The notes beneath the pieces were generated by a model. It ran no database searches and was not told the origin of the DNA. It saw only the letters and a list, made by a program, of their open reading frames with translations. The position numbers and the translations under genes are program-made. Of a stretch of DNA of 64,000 nt, positions 1 through 12,405 are shown piece after piece. Source of the stretch: Phaseolus vulgaris. Its lineage: Eukaryota; Streptophyta; Magnoliopsida; Fabales; Fabaceae. Within the stretch, counting starts at the first letter, position 1. Each line of letters opens with the position of its first letter. The stretch spans positions 28,039,869-28,103,868 of the forward strand of contig NC_023754.2 of the NCBI RefSeq assembly GCF_000499845.2, read 5' to 3'.

Positions 1-873
1 ATAGCCATTTTTTTTCCTTAGAAAAATTTAGATCCTCCGTCAATTTTCCTTATTAATCTACATGCTTATTATTACACAAAAAATATTAAATAAATTTATA
101 GTATTTGTTACAGTTTATTTTACACCGAATTTTTACTTTTTTAAATGTTAAGCTTTTTTCATTAAAAAAATTATTAATTGATACCTGGTGTGATTTTTGG
201 AAAATTTACAGATATGGAAAAAAATTAACACATTTTTAAATAAAGAAGCTGTGTTTATAAGCAAGATTTTTTTTTATAATTTTTTTTTTCAAATTGGAAG
301 TTACACTTCCAAGCATGAGTTTTAACTTTTTTTTACAAAGCACGAGAATTGCACTAAAATCGTGCTTTGAAGCACGTTTTCTTTTGTTACTTTAGTCGTG
401 TATTGAGTTGTGTTTCAAAATACAAGTTTTAATTTTTTAGTTTTCTTAATCTCGTGGTTTTAAAGATGCTTTTCAAATTTTTTAGTTTTCAAATCGTGAT
501 TGCAAGCATGACCATTTTTTTAAACTTTTTTATGTTTTAAACAATGTAGATAATTATCTATACATTAATTGAGTTTACGTTGCTGGTATGTCCCTTCACT
601 ATGGGATTTGGAATGTTGTAGAATTTATCATTTATTTTGGTACAATATCTTTCTAGACTTTCTTAGGTTTAGGGTTGCTAATGATGTAATGAAGTTTGAT
701 CTTTTCAAACACACAACGTCCTAACCTTTCTTTAAAATTGGAAAGTAGTAATTTTATAACTATCAATATAAAATATCTCCTACAATTTATTTTTCACAAA
801 AACCCCTTTAAGAAATAGCAATGTTTTGAAAAGTGATAAGTTAAGAAAGTAGAAAAAGGCAAGAAAAGCATAC
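1..873 (-). other. PDC intron 2 (partial), AT-rich
   Basis: Follows the exon 2 donor at 873-872 on the minus strand and runs to the window edge. No PDC exon 3 sequence is visible. It contains a hairpin at 336-369 with perfect 10-bp arms (CAAAGCACGA / TCGTGCTTTG) around a 14-nt loop. No gene is seen. Confidence 0.6.
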
Positions 874-1601
874 TTGGGTGCAAGATAGAATGGAACGGGG
901 TCTCTAGCAAAAGTTGGATGAGGAATTGCAGGAAGATTACAACTGATGCTGATATAAACAGGCTTGCTTTCCTTCAAAGCAGTAGAAATCGCAGTGTCAA
1001 TTAGTTCATGCGCGTCCTCCAAGTTATTCACCACTGCCTGAACAATCATAAACACTCATACTAATAATCACAGATTCTTCAATTCCATTCACACCCTCAA
1101 AAATCAAAACCAAAACCAAAACACGCACTGTTCACTCACCTGAAAACACGTCACGCTTTGAAAGCACCGAAGCTCTTGGGAGAAATCGGGTAACCCGATG
1201 GTGTGGTGGAGGATCCGGTTGGTGCCGTAGTCGTTCGAATTCGGTCCTCCGACGACGCAAATCACCGGTAAATTCTCGCTGTAAGCTCCGGCTATGGCGT
1301 TGAGGACGCTGAGTCCGCCGACGGTGAAGGTGACGACGCAAGCGCCGACGCCCCTGGCACGCGCGTAGCCGTCGGCGGCATAGCCGGCATTGAGCTCGTT
1401 GCAGCAGCCGACGAGGTTGAGTCTGGGCTCGGCGATGAGGTGGTCGAGCAGCGTCAAGTTGAAGTCGCCGGGGACGGAGAAGACGTCCCTGACGCCTATC
1501 TCGACGAGGCGGCGAGCCAAGTGGCAGCCGAGCGTGCCGTCGAAGGAGGGGGGAGCCGTGGTGGGTTGAGCCGCCGCTCCGACTTTAGTGGCGCTTTCCA
1601 T
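874..1601 (-). CDS. PDC: Pyruvate decarboxylase, 5' exons only (partial)
   Basis: Thiamine diphosphate-dependent pyruvate decarboxylase, which turns pyruvate into acetaldehyde and CO2 in the cytosol during ethanol fermentation under low oxygen. Exon 1 is 1140-1601 (ATG at 1601, donor GTGAGT); exon 2 is 874-1037 (acceptor CAG, donor GTATGC). The roughly 208 visible residues include GCCNELNAGYAADGYAR, holding the glutamate that activates the cofactor, and HHTIGLPDFSQ with the paired active-site histidines. Exon 2 gives AVVNNLEDAHELIDTAI and RDPVPF. Plant PDCs are about 600 aa, so around two thirds of the protein lies beyond the left edge. I see no further exon in 1-873, which reads as intron 2. 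Exon 1 is much richer in G and C than its surroundings. The family call is secure; the isoform is not determined. Confidence 0.93.
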
Positions 1602-2179
1602 GTTCGGAGGTTTCGGTTTGGATAATCGGTTTGCGTGAGTGTGGAGCGAGCGAGGGGTTTATGATGAAGGGGTTTCCCAAACCATGTGCCATTTGTTTGC
1701 CGGATTCAAAAACAGACAACCCTGTTACAATTCCACACAAACCGCTTTCTTTTTCTTTTCAAATCCCAGACTCTTCTCGTTCATCAATAAAAAAATATTA
1801 AATAAAAATACTGCGTGAGTGTCCATAACCTAATCAACTTGTTTTATAAATAATTTTGCCTTTTAAATAAGTGTATTTTTTTGTGGCACTACCACACATA
1901 ATACACATGAATGATTGTGTACCTTTTTCTTTTTTGACGTTTTAATAGGAAAAAGCAGAACGGAATAAGAATGACGAGTTTGCTTATGCACGCTGTTCTT
2001 TAATTTTGTCACTGTGCTACCTGTGCCCGTATTATTTTATGCTAAGGTCGTCCTACAAATTCAAAACAATGGAAAAGCAAAACCAGCTGAGAGGCCAAAT
2101 CAGTGTAGGCACCAAAAATATCCAATATCCTCCACCACAATCAAGTAACATTTTTTTTAAATTAGTCATATTTCACATT
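1602..2179. other. PDC upstream intergenic region
   Basis: Upstream of the PDC ATG. A 96-codon plus-strand frame near 2006 has no recognisable protein features and overlaps the edge of the duplicated GDSL block, so it is not called. No further gene or clear promoter motif could be supported. Confidence 0.4.
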
Positions 2180-2957
2180 TTTTTTAAGGAGAATCCATAT
2201 TGTAGCTTTGTTTTTGGTAAAAAAGTTGGAAATTCAACTTTACTTTTAGCCTTAGTATTGAATTTCCCTCACTACTTTATTTTCAACCAAAGCTAAAAAT
2301 GTGTCCTATTATGGAGTACAAAGGACAAAGGCTAAGAGATTTGACAAGTATGCTGTAAGAAAAATATGTCAAATAATTAAATAATATCACTTATGTATTA
2401 GGTAAAATATAGTTATTGATCTAAATGTAATTTAATAAAATAAAAAATATATTGCTTGGTTTGGAAAGTTATCCTTTTAAATTGATGATAACCAATCTTA
2501 TGAGAATTGGAAAAGATTAATAAAATATGTTTATGTAATTATAGTTTGTTCACATTTAATTATAAAAAAAGAGAGTGATAAAAAGAATTTGCAGAAAAAT
2601 ACATTAAGAAAAGAAGATTGAAAATAGAAATTAGGTCTTTCATGAATTAAGATAAATGTCTCTCACTTTTATATGTCCTAATTAGAAATTTTTTAATTTA
2701 ATCAAATAATAAATTATAAAGGTTTTGACTAGTACTTACTCAAAACATAAAACTTGCTCAAATAAAACTTTTGACACCAATACCAATCATAAAGATCAAA
2801 GTTGTAAAAATTGACAAGCATGTTCATAAAAGTTAGGTGTCCGAACAATATTTTTATAGTGAGAATTACATTAAACTTGTCTCGCTTCATTTGAAAGAAA
2901 AAAAAAAGAGTTCAGCTATTGAAATAGCTAAAATTTGCATTGGTCAAACACAAGGAA

Positions 2958-5900
2958 CTAAATGGAGGAAGAGGAATATGACCATTTTATAACAGCTTGA
3001 GCGATTAATTTATTTGCAGCTTCAGTTAAATGAATTCCATCCCATCCAATATACTTGGAAGGATCATCACAAGGAATCACTCTTGGATCGCCACACTTTA
3101 CTGATGCATTGAAATTGTATGGACCCCCCATTCCACAACAGGCTTTAAGACCACTAAATCCTGCATAGGAATCAAAGTATAAATCATAATACTATATGTT
3201 TGAAGTAATTTGTTTTCATGGAGTATGAAGATGTATATTTGAAAGCAAACATATAATAAATTACAATGAGAATTGAGAAGATTACCAAACTTTGTGGGGT
3301 CACGATATAAAGGCAATGCAGCATTGTAATAATCGGCAAAGATGATATTAGCATGAGAATAAAGGGCTTGAAGCTTATGTAATTCACTTTGGAGCTCATG
3401 GTTGTAATATTCAGCAAACTCGTTTAACCACTTCAAACACCCACTTTGGTCATATTCATTCTCATCTTTGGTTTCATAAATTGTTAAATAGATTACACTA
3501 CATCCAATTGGTAAATTCCCTGGAATAATTAGTGTACGAGCCCCAACACCAACTAACTCCTATAAAATAAAAAAACAATACAAAAGGTTTTAGGGATGCT
3601 TTGAAGCTGAAATAAAAATGTTTAGCAAGATATTTAAAAAAAATGTAAATCTTCATATGTTACCACCTTTAGTACTCCAAAAACTCTAGTCCTCAAATTT
3701 TTAATCTTGAAAAAAAAGTCACCAAATTTATCAATAAAAAAAATATCATTTTATCATCTCATCCCATGTCTAAAATAGAGAATCAAAGGGGCGATAATAG
3801 AATCATAATCTTTGAAACTTTAATTTGGTGACGAGATATTTTGGATGATTAAAGTGGTAACATATGTAATTGTAGAAGAACAAATTAGAGTTTTAATATA
3901 TAAAAAAAAACTTACATGGATAGCTGAAGCTATTGCATTGATTACATACGGAACATATGTTTTAACCTCTGCTATGCTGTTTTGTTCAAAGAAAAAATAA
4001 TTGAAATCGTTTCCTCCAATTTCGCCCATAAGAAATAATGAGTTCCCAAAAACTTCACGACAATCTGTAAGATTAAACCTTAATTCAGAATTTGATATTA
4101 TTAGAGTTACATCAAATGTGTGATAGACTATTAAAATATTTTATATAGAGTATAAATAAAAACTGTTGAAAAATATTTTATATAGAGTATGAATATATCA
4201 AGTGTTAAGACGATTAAAATTTCTGGCATTAAATTGGATGTAAAAAACTGTGGATATTCAAGATGGATAAAAAATTATACTATCATTAAATATTGTTAAA
4301 CGTGATATATAGCAAAAATAAGATAAATAATCAGTTAAATTAATTCTTCCTTACATTTGAGAGTGAAGACCAAAGGTTGTTTTTATTCATCTTTTATCTT
4401 TTAACACATCAGAGTGCCAATTAAAGAAAAAAAAATTGATAAAATCTTGAAACTCCAAATAAATAATATCTTCGAGAGATAACAAAATTCAATATGTATG
4501 TAACTTTATTGTGGTATTTTTTTTTGTGTGTGTTTGCTTTTGGAATGATGGAAATTGAGAGTGAGGGTGAATGAAAAGTTAAGGGTATTTAGGATCCTCT
4601 CTTGAAGAGAAAGGAGTGTGGAATAAGATGAAAAGACCATGGTATTCTTACTTTCTCATACAATAATATTAATAATGGAAATTATTATTATTAATAATTT
4701 ATATATATATATAACATAACATAATTTAAAGAATTGTAAATAATATTAAAATTATCTAAATAAATTAACTTAAATAACAAAATTAATTTTGAAATTAATA
4801 AAAGGAAAAATAATAAAATTATACTTACATTTAAAATTATATTTAATTATTTTTTTGAATTTTACATTTTTTTCTTTTATTTATAAATGAAACTCTAAAT
4901 TATTTTAATTAACTAAAATATGCACCAAATTAATAATTTTTTTATATATAAGGGTAAATTTATAATCTTACAATTTACACAGTTCAAAATAATTTAAAAT
5001 ACTCTTACAATCATTACATCTATCTCAATAAATTTTCTTCACACATCCACTCTAACATACTCTAATACAAACACACTCATTTTTTTCACAATTTCTTCTC
5101 ACATTCTCAGTCTCTCACACCCTCAATTTTCCACTCTTCAATCCAAATAAATTCTTTTAAGTACGTTACGTCAAACAAACTATAAATGAGCACAGTTGCA
5201 TTTATAGAAAACATGATAAGTGAAAATATCTATTCAAGGTGTAGAAGAATCTTTATATTATTGACTTATATAGTATTATTGATTTTTATAATAAAGATTT
5301 TAAATTGATAATAAAATAGCCCCATGTGTTTTTTAAAGTTGATCCTCTAATATCTATCACTGTGGTTGTGTAGGGTAGGTGTGGAAGAAAGTTGTCTCCA
5401 GAGTGATTGGAGAGAGAAAAAAAAATGGAGAACTTACCAGTGAAAGAATTGCAGAGAGAAGGAAGCAATTCCTTGAACCAATTCAATTGTTGTGTCAAAG
5501 AATAATTGGTTGGGATAGAAACGCCCCTCTCTTCAAAGAAGCTGGGGTCTAAAGCCGTCGCTCCAACCACAGCAAAATTGGCTCCCTCTTTCCCATTCTT
5601 CTTTCCCAGATACGGTTTCACCAATGGAAGCCCCAATGACTCAGCTGCACATAAAACAACTCCAAACACTTAAAACCTACTTTCACAGGATTTAAATTAA
5701 TTCTTACCATACAGAATTTACAACTTCATCATTGTCATTCGCTTTAACATTTTAGTTCATTTATATTTATGCTCAACAACAGACTAATCTCACATAGTAT
5801 AAGACATTTATGGAAGATCTAATTAAATATATATATTGTAATTTGATTATAGTTGAAATGAAAAATGAAAAGTAGGAGTAAGAGAAGAAGAGAAACGGAA

Positions 5901-6178
5901 CCGATGAAATCGATGATGAGGCGGCCATCGGAGCAGCGTCCGGAAACATGGTGAAAGAAGGTTTGACCGTAGGGAGGAAAGAAGCAGTGTTGAGGGGAAG
6001 GGGAAGCGAGATACCAGTTGCCAGTGTCAGCAAAAGAATCGCCGAAACTGAAGATGGAGGTGAATGGGGACGGGGACGAGGATAATAACGGTGGCGATTC
6101 TGAAAGTGAGAAAGGTATCAGAAATGCTGCAGTTAGCACTGCGATTGTAATCCATCGCTGCTCACAGATTGACCTCAT
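2958..6178 (-). CDS. GDSL esterase/lipase, copy A (intact)
   Basis: Secreted SGNH/GDSL serine esterase of the plant group around At1g28600; the substrate is not predictable. Five exons: 5902-6178, 5438-5644, 3916-4064, 3286-3559, 2958-3160, total 1110 nt, 369 aa, with all junctions in frame. Residues 1-27 form a hydrophobic signal peptide. Block I is [12 protein letters not shown] with catalytic Ser48; it reads GDSF rather than GDSL. Block III is GEIGGNDFN (Asn180). Block V is [11 protein letters not shown] with Asp343 and His346. The internal ATG at 6178 is chosen because the signal peptide starts there and copy B shares it; an in-frame ATG at 6217 would add 13 residues absent from copy B. 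Intron 2 holds a MITE-like insertion. The neighbouring copy B is broken, so this is probably the functional member of the pair. Confidence 0.92.
4515..5160. mobile_element. MITE-like insertion in intron 2 of GDSL copy A
   Basis: Copy B lacks this segment: its sequence passes directly from TTATTGTGGTATTTTTC to TTAAGGACGTTAAGTC near 13180. The ends are imperfectly inverted: the left end has GGAATGATGGAAATTGAGAG and GAGGGTGAATGAAAA, and the right end on the opposite strand reads GGATTGAAGAGTGGAAAATT then GAGGGTGTGAGAGA. The interior is AT-rich with no coding sequence. A shorter relative with the same GTTTGGATTGAAGAGTGGA end occurs near 46380. No clear target duplication can be defined because the site is a T run. 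Confidence 0.6.
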
Positions 6179-6878
6179 TGAGAATGCGATGTCGCCACAC
6201 ACATCCCCAAACCTCAATTTATTCTGTTAAAATAAACATTATTTTTAATTTATGCGTTGTTTCAAATTTGATAAAAATCATATTTCACACTATACTAATA
6301 TGAATTTAGCTATATTTAACTATCATTCAAGAAAAATTTACTCGCTACAGGTAGAACACAGATAAGGTAAACAATATGTATGTATATACCTATTCCATCC
6401 TCATATTTTTATTTATTTATGAATATTAAATATATTTAATTTATTATGTATTTTAATTTTTTTAATTTTTAATTTATTTTATTAGAATATTCTTTTTATA
6501 TAAATTTTTATAAATTTGATCATTTTGTTTGTTTTCTAATATTTTATTTACTATTTTTTTCATTTGATAATATCTATCGATCAATTTTTAATATCAATTT
6601 TGAATGTTAAATCATGTTAACTTATTTATTAGGTCATTAAAAAAAATGTCTTTAGTTCTTAATTTCGTTTTATTTAAATAAGTTTTTACTTTATCAAATG
6701 ATAATTTTTTTATTAAGTTTTATACTTATTTATGATATATATTTTGTACATATACTACCAAGCTAATTAGTCATATAGTGATTTTATGGTTGGTAATAAC
6801 TTTCATGGTATTTGCTTCAAATTCTAAATTGTTGTTTTGTTTTTACTTTTCAAAATACAATACTTCAAGATAAACTAT

Positions 6879-7190
6879 CACTACAATTTGTTATTTACAT
6901 ATAGATTATTATATGTGGATTTAAATTTGTATGTAAAGTGAAATTATATATGGATTTTACATATGAATTTGAATCTGTATGTAAAGTGAGCATTACATAC
7001 GGATTTTTACATACGAATCTGGATCCGTATGTAAAGTGAGCATTACATACAAATTTTTACATATGAATTTGGATTCGTATATAAAATAAGTGTTACATAC
7101 TGATTTTTACATACAGATTTAAATTTATATATAAAGTGAGTGTTACATACGAATTTTTAAATACGTATTTAGATTTGTATAGTTTTTTAT
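6879..7190 (+). mobile_element. CACTA-like transposon end with 50-bp subterminal repeats
   Basis: Starts with CACTACAA exactly where homology between duplication units A and B stops: unit A reads ATAAACTAT then CACTACAA, while unit B reads ATAAACTAT then AAAGATCC. From about 6897 to 7190 there is a 50-bp tandem repeat of roughly 5-6 units. GTAAAGTGAG or close variants recur at 6933, 6981, 7031, 7081 and 7131. Each unit contains an inverted pair TTACATACG / CGTATGTAA. Terminal CACTA plus repeated subterminal motifs is typical of CACTA (En/Spm) elements. No matching TTGTAGTG end is found before 7770, so the element is truncated. No transposase is visible. Confidence 0.6.
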
Positions 7191-7439
7191 GAGAATTAAA
7201 AGTAATGAACAAACTAAAATAAAAAAAATATAAAAAAAGGTTATAGGGAATTGAAATAATTTTAAGATTTATTACGTTGTTAGAATTAAATTAAAAAAAG
7301 TAATTTGAGTTTAATTATTTCTTTTAATTTAATTTAATTAAAGAAAAAATTATAATATTAAAATTATAAAAAAGTATTAGTGATATTTCTAATACAGAAT
7401 ATTACATACACAATATTTTTAATAATTATAAATTGATAT

Positions 7440-7620
7440 TAATATTTTTATTAATATTAATAGTTTAATAATATTATTAGTAATAATAATATTAATAATA
7501 TAAATGATATTGATGATATTAATAATATAAATGAAATTAATAATATAAATGATATTAATGATATAAATGATATTGATGACATTAATGACATAAATGACAT
7601 TAATGACATTAATATAAGTA
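7440..7620. repeat. Degenerate AT-rich short tandem array
   Basis: Many variants of AATGATATTAAT and ATAAATGACATT follow each other, giving a minus-strand open frame of Ile/Asn/Tyr repeats (88 codons from 7685) that is an artefact of the array. It lies between the CACTA-like end and the start of duplication unit B. Confidence 0.75.
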
Positions 7621-7650
7621 TAATAAAAATCATAATGTGACAAAAAAAAC

Positions 7651-7772
7651 TTGTCTGGTGTAGCGGTATAAGGTTTTTTGGTCACTAAAGGGACTTGGAT
7701 TCGATTCTTGCTTCTCTAAAGTTGAAGAAGCATACTTAAGATGGTAAGGGAGAGAAATGTATTACAAACTTT
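7651..7772 (+). mobile_element. Possible tRNA-derived SINE fragment
   Basis: Contains a pol III A-box-like TGGTGTAGCGGTA at 7656-7668 and a B-box-like GGATTCGATTC at 7697-7707, spaced about as in tRNA-derived SINEs. It ends near a short T run at about 7771, as some plant SINEs do. It abuts the left edge of duplication unit B. No target duplication was identified and the match to any named family was not tested. It could instead be a decayed tRNA. Confidence 0.4.
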
Positions 7773-8062
7773 TTTCAAGGAGAATCCATATTGTACCTTT
7801 GTTTTTGGTAAAAAAGTTGAAAATTTAACTTTACTTTTAACCTTAATCTTGAATTTGTTTCACTCCTTTATTTTCAACCAAAGCTAAAATTTGTCGCTAA
7901 TTGTTGATCAAAGTGCAAAATATCTCTTCCACTTATAATAAAACCTATTATGGAGGACAAAAGACAAAGGCTAAGAGATTTAACATGTATTATGTAAGAA
8001 AAATATGTAAAATAATTAAACAATATCAGTTGTGTAAAATATAGTTATTGGCATAAATATAA

Positions 8063-8410
8063 TTGTAGCGTCATGTGTCAAGCCCGATAATACGTATCAA
8101 TAAATCTTCTAGTGACATTCATATGTAAGACATTACTATCGTATCAACACAAATTAAGGGATTTCGAATAATCAACATTAAATAGGAGACAACATTTATT
8201 ATTGAATTAGGCCAATGACAATATCAAATAATACACAAGAAAGAAAGAAAGACAGATTACACTAGCTAAGAGTTTTCATATTCTTGGCTACACTCAATGT
8301 TCTAGGTTTGAGATCGTCAATATTTTTATATGTAACATTTTAACATTCACCGTGGGGCTGGTAAATTTTTTCCTACACGTAATACTCTTGTCTGGAATAG
8401 TAATTTAATG
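8063..8410. mobile_element. About 345-bp insertion in unit B, type unknown
   Basis: Unit A continues from TATAGTTATTGATCTAAATG straight into TTTAATAAAATAAAAAATAT (about 2410-2450). In unit B the matching positions are separated by about 345 bp starting TGTAGCGTCATGTGTCAAGC and ending TCTGGAATAGTAATTTAAT. Its ends show no clear inverted repeats and only a few bases of possible target duplication. No coding sequence was seen. Confidence 0.5.
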
Positions 8411-10111
8411 GGAAAAAAATCTATTGGTTAGTTAGGGAAGTTATCATTTTAAATTGATAATAACCCATCTTATGAGATTTGGAAAAGATTAAGAAAATAT
8501 GTTTATGCAATTATGGTTTGTACACATTTAATTATAAAAAAAAAGAGCGAAATAAAAAGAATTTGGAAAAAAATACACTAAGAAAAGGGATTGAAAAAAG
8601 AAATTAGGTCTTTCAATGAATTGAGATAAATGTCTCTCACTTTTATATGTCCAATCATGAAATTTTGAATTTAATCAAATAATAAATTATAAAGGATTTG
8701 ATTAGTATTTACTTAAAACATACAACTTGTCCAACCACGGTTTAAACATTGAGTGTGACATTCATTTTTCTTTGTTTCAGCAAATAAAAGTAATTTTGAC
8801 ATCAATATTAATCTTAAAGACTAACAAATATGTTCATAAAACATACGTGTGCTAACAATATTTATATAGTGGGAATTACATTGAACTTGTCTCACTTCAT
8901 TTGAAAGGAAAAGAAAGTTCAGCTATTGAAATAGCCAAAATTTGCATTGTTCAAACTCAAGGAACTAAATGAAGGGAGAGAATATGGCCCTTTTATAATA
9001 GCTTGAGTGATTAATTTATATGCAGCTTCAGTTAAATGCATCCCATCCCATCCAATATACTTGGAAGGATCATCACAAGCAATCACACTTGGATCACCAC
9101 ATATTACCGATGCATTGAAATTGTATGGACCCCCTATTCCACAACAGGCTTTAAGACCACTAAATCCTGCATATGAATCAAAGTATATATCACAATACTA
9201 TAGGCATGAAGTAATTTGTTTTGATGGAGTATGAATATGAATATTTGAAGCAAACATATAATAAATTACAATGAGAATTGAGAAAATTACCAAACTTTGT
9301 GGGGTCACGATATAAAGCCAATGCAGCATTGTAATAATCGGCAAAGATGATATTAGCATGAGGATGAAGGCTCGAAGCTTATCTAATTCAATTTGGAGCT
9401 CATGGTTGTAATATTCAGCAAACTCGTTTAACCACTTCAAACACCCACTTTGGTCATATTCATTCTTATTTTTTGTTTCATAGAGTGTTAAATACTTCAC
9501 ACTACATCCAATTGGTAAATTCCCAGGAACCAAGAGCGTGCGAGCCCCTAAACCAATCAACTCCTATAAAAAAAACAACACAAAAGGTTTTAAGGATGCT
9601 TTGAAGCTAAAATAAAATTGTTTAATGAGATATTTTAAAACAAAAATGTAAATCTTCATATGTTACCACCTTTAATACTCCAAAAACTTTAGTCCTCAAA
9701 TTTTTAATCTTGAAAAACAAGTCACCAAATTAATCTATAAAAAAAAATATATCATCTTATCCCATGTCTAAAATAGAAAATCAAAGTGGTGATAATAGAA
9801 TCATAATGTCTGAAACATTAATTTGGTGACGAGATATTTTGGATGATTAAAGTGGTAACATATGTAATTGTAGAAGAACAAATTAAAGTTTTAATACATA
9901 TAAAAACTTACATGGATAGTTGAAGCTATTACATTGATTACATATGGAACATATGTTTTAATCTCTGCTATGCTGTCTTGTTCAAACAAAAAAGAATTGA
10001 AATCGTTTCCTCCAATTTCGCCCATAAGAAATAATGAGTTCATAAAAACTTCACGACAATCTGTAAGATTAAACTTTAATTCAGAATTTGATATTATTAG
10101 CCAATGTGTGA

Positions 10112-12405
10112 TAACGTTGGAATTTTAGCCAATGGGTTTATATCTCTGTCTTCACTTTCCACAAGCATGTCCTCATCTTTTCGTAATAAGTACATAAAAT
10201 TATGAAATTTTTAGTAATTTATTCTTTAACATTTTTAATTAAATAGGCCTCACATAAATTCATAAATCTCAATAAGTTTAATATTAATTTTTTTAAAGAA
10301 TACCTTGCTCACCTTCTTCATAAGATAGACCAAGAAACCTACATGTATTGAACTATTACTTCAAAAAAATTACTTAAAATGGCACTTATTATTGACTTAG
10401 AAACTTGGTTATGGTTTAACATTTTGTATACTATGTTCGTGAATTTGTAAAAGAGAAAGGGATTATTATTATAGAATTTGTATAAAATCTATATATAAAT
10501 AACACAGAATTATTTATAAGTTGACCACAGTTAAATAAATAGAAAAACTAAATATTTACTTATTTTGGGGTGAATGAAGGTCGAGGAAAGAAAGATAAGA
10601 AAACAAATGTAGAAAAGAGTGATAGATATGTGTTAAAGAAAAGTTGAATATAATATCAAAGAGAAAGTAAACGTACGTTAGTAATAAGGACAGGTTTTCA
10701 TTAATCCTCTTTAAAGTCATACTAATTACTTTAAAATCTGTTATAATTTTGAAATATTCACAAAACTTGTTTGCTGTCCTTTCTATCCAGATTTTTAAGG
10801 ACCGATGACCTGCGACATTAGGGTATTAGGGTGGGGAATTTGGACATTAAAAGGAAAGATGTTAGGAAGTGGACTTTAAGCTGACTCTGATACCATGTTA
10901 GGAAGTGGACTTTAAGCTGACTTTAATATCATGTTACGAAGTGGACTTTAAGTCTAACTCAATACCATAAAACCTGTTCAATGAGATGAGGTTTGCACCC
11001 ACTTATATACAATAAAATGTCCTTATCCCTAATCAATTATATACAATAAAATGTTCTTATCTCTAGTCAATTATATACAATAAAATGTCTTTATCTCTAG
11101 TCAATGTGAGATCTCCATCAAAAGAAACAATAATTGTCTTTAAATGTTGTCTAAAAAAATTATGAATACATGATTTTCTTTTTTATTTAAACAGAATAAT
11201 AACAGAGAAAGACAACCCATTTAACGAAAAAAATTGTCAACTTTTTAAAAAAAAAAAACCTTTAATACGTTAATATGAAAAACGGAGATTTTCTCATAAT
11301 TTGTTTCTATGAATAATCTATGAAGAAGACTAAGAAAATAAAAATGATCGAAAAATTATTTTGTGCTAATTCAAATGAAAAGTTAAACTCTTCTATCACT
11401 CCAAAATCCATAAACATGAGCCAGATATGCTTTTAGCAAAATGTTACCTATAGTTTTTCTAACTTTTAAAAAAATATTTATTTTTTATATTTTAATAAAC
11501 AATATAAATCTCTTTTTATGCTTTTTTATGAAACCAGACTGTTCTCTTTTATTTTATTTAAAAATATCATTTAACTAACATTAAAATAAAAAATTACGAA
11601 ATCAAATATTAATCTTCTAAAATATAAAAATGAAATAACTTTTTATAAACAGAAAAATTGAATGAATTAATGTGATATATTAAAAATATTATAAAAGTAT
11701 ATTTATCCCTAAATTTTAAATTTCCATACAAAAATTTACATTTTAGATAAATTATTACTTGAATATAAGAATAAACATTTAATTTTTTTATACAGAAATT
11801 TTCTTAAATTTTACATTTTAGAATTTTAATTTTAATTTTTTATTTAAGTTTTAGTAAATATAATATTTAAAATAAAATGAATAAAAAAATATTACTTTAT
11901 TAGAGTGTAAAGGATTTGAATCATATTTTTTAGAAGATAAGAAAAGAAAATGTCTATTTAAAAATTAGAGGATGTGTAAAGTCTTATTTTATTAAAAACA
12001 TAAAAAAAATAGTATCTATTTTAAAATCACTATGAATTTATTTTAGCTATTTTTAGTGAGGTAGTGATGTTTTTTTTTTGTAATAATCCTTAGGTAAATT
12101 TTTTTAAAAAAAATCACTTATATATTTCTTTTGTTTTCATATACGAAATTTGTTTTTGACATAAATAGTTATTGGTTTTCCAATCTTAAAGCAAAGTAAA
12201 TATTTAATTAATTGAATTCGATTATTCTAGTATAAGAATATGTTTAATAAAGAGAAATATGAATTTCTTATGATTTTTTTAATCCTTCTTAATATTTTTT
12301 TTCTTCGTATTGTTTTTCTAAAATTAAGTTAATTGATATTAGTTTTTACATAGTTTAAAATCTAAGAAGTACTACTGAGTTATGAGTTATTGATGTTTTG
12401 TGTGT
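10112..12405. repeat. 2.3-kb insertion zone in intron 2 of GDSL copy B
   Basis: Absent from copy A, where ATATTATTAGAGTTACATC is followed within about 60 bp by AAAATATTTTATATAGAGTA. It contains the TRIM-like fragment at 10850-11125; the rest is AT-rich and unidentified, with no supported coding sequence. Confidence 0.6.
10850..11125 (-). mobile_element. TRIM-like LTR fragment with internal triplication
   Basis: On the minus strand the element begins GGAGATCTCACATTGACTAG and continues to AAGTGGGTGCAAACCTCATC, matching the copies near 34115, 39955 and 52535. A TGGTATCAGAG motif (minus strand, 10895-10885) matches the usual initiator-Met tRNA primer binding site. A block containing TTATATACAATAAAATGT is repeated three times at about 11010-11100, and AAGTGGACTTTAAG is repeated three times at 10866-10952. 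No coding domain is present, consistent with a miniature non-autonomous LTR element. Confidence 0.65.

Larger units (their letters stand above)
2180..6878. repeat. Tandem duplication unit A (GDSL block)
   Basis: This segment is repeated at about 7770-15579 with high similarity through exons, introns and both flanks. The left homology edge is near AAGGAGAATCCATATTG (about 2187 and 7776). The right edge is ATAAACTAT (ending 6878 and 15579). Unit B is longer because of insertions at about 8063-8410, 10112-12405, 12597-13047 and 14265-14746. Unit A has its own insertion at about 4515-5160. Introns are nearly as similar as exons, which suggests a recent event. Edges are accurate to about 10-20 bp. 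Confidence 0.85.

Noticed and set aside
1132..1625. Alternative frames over PDC exon 1 on both strands
   Set aside because: Shadows of the GC-rich PDC exon, which is unmistakable.
6897..7190. Possible CRISPR-like array because of regular 50-bp repeats
   Set aside because: Repeats are contiguous without unique spacers, in a plant genome, and adjoin a CACTA terminus.
7419..7685. 88-codon Ile/Asn/Tyr frame
   Set aside because: Translation of an AT-rich tandem array, not a protein.
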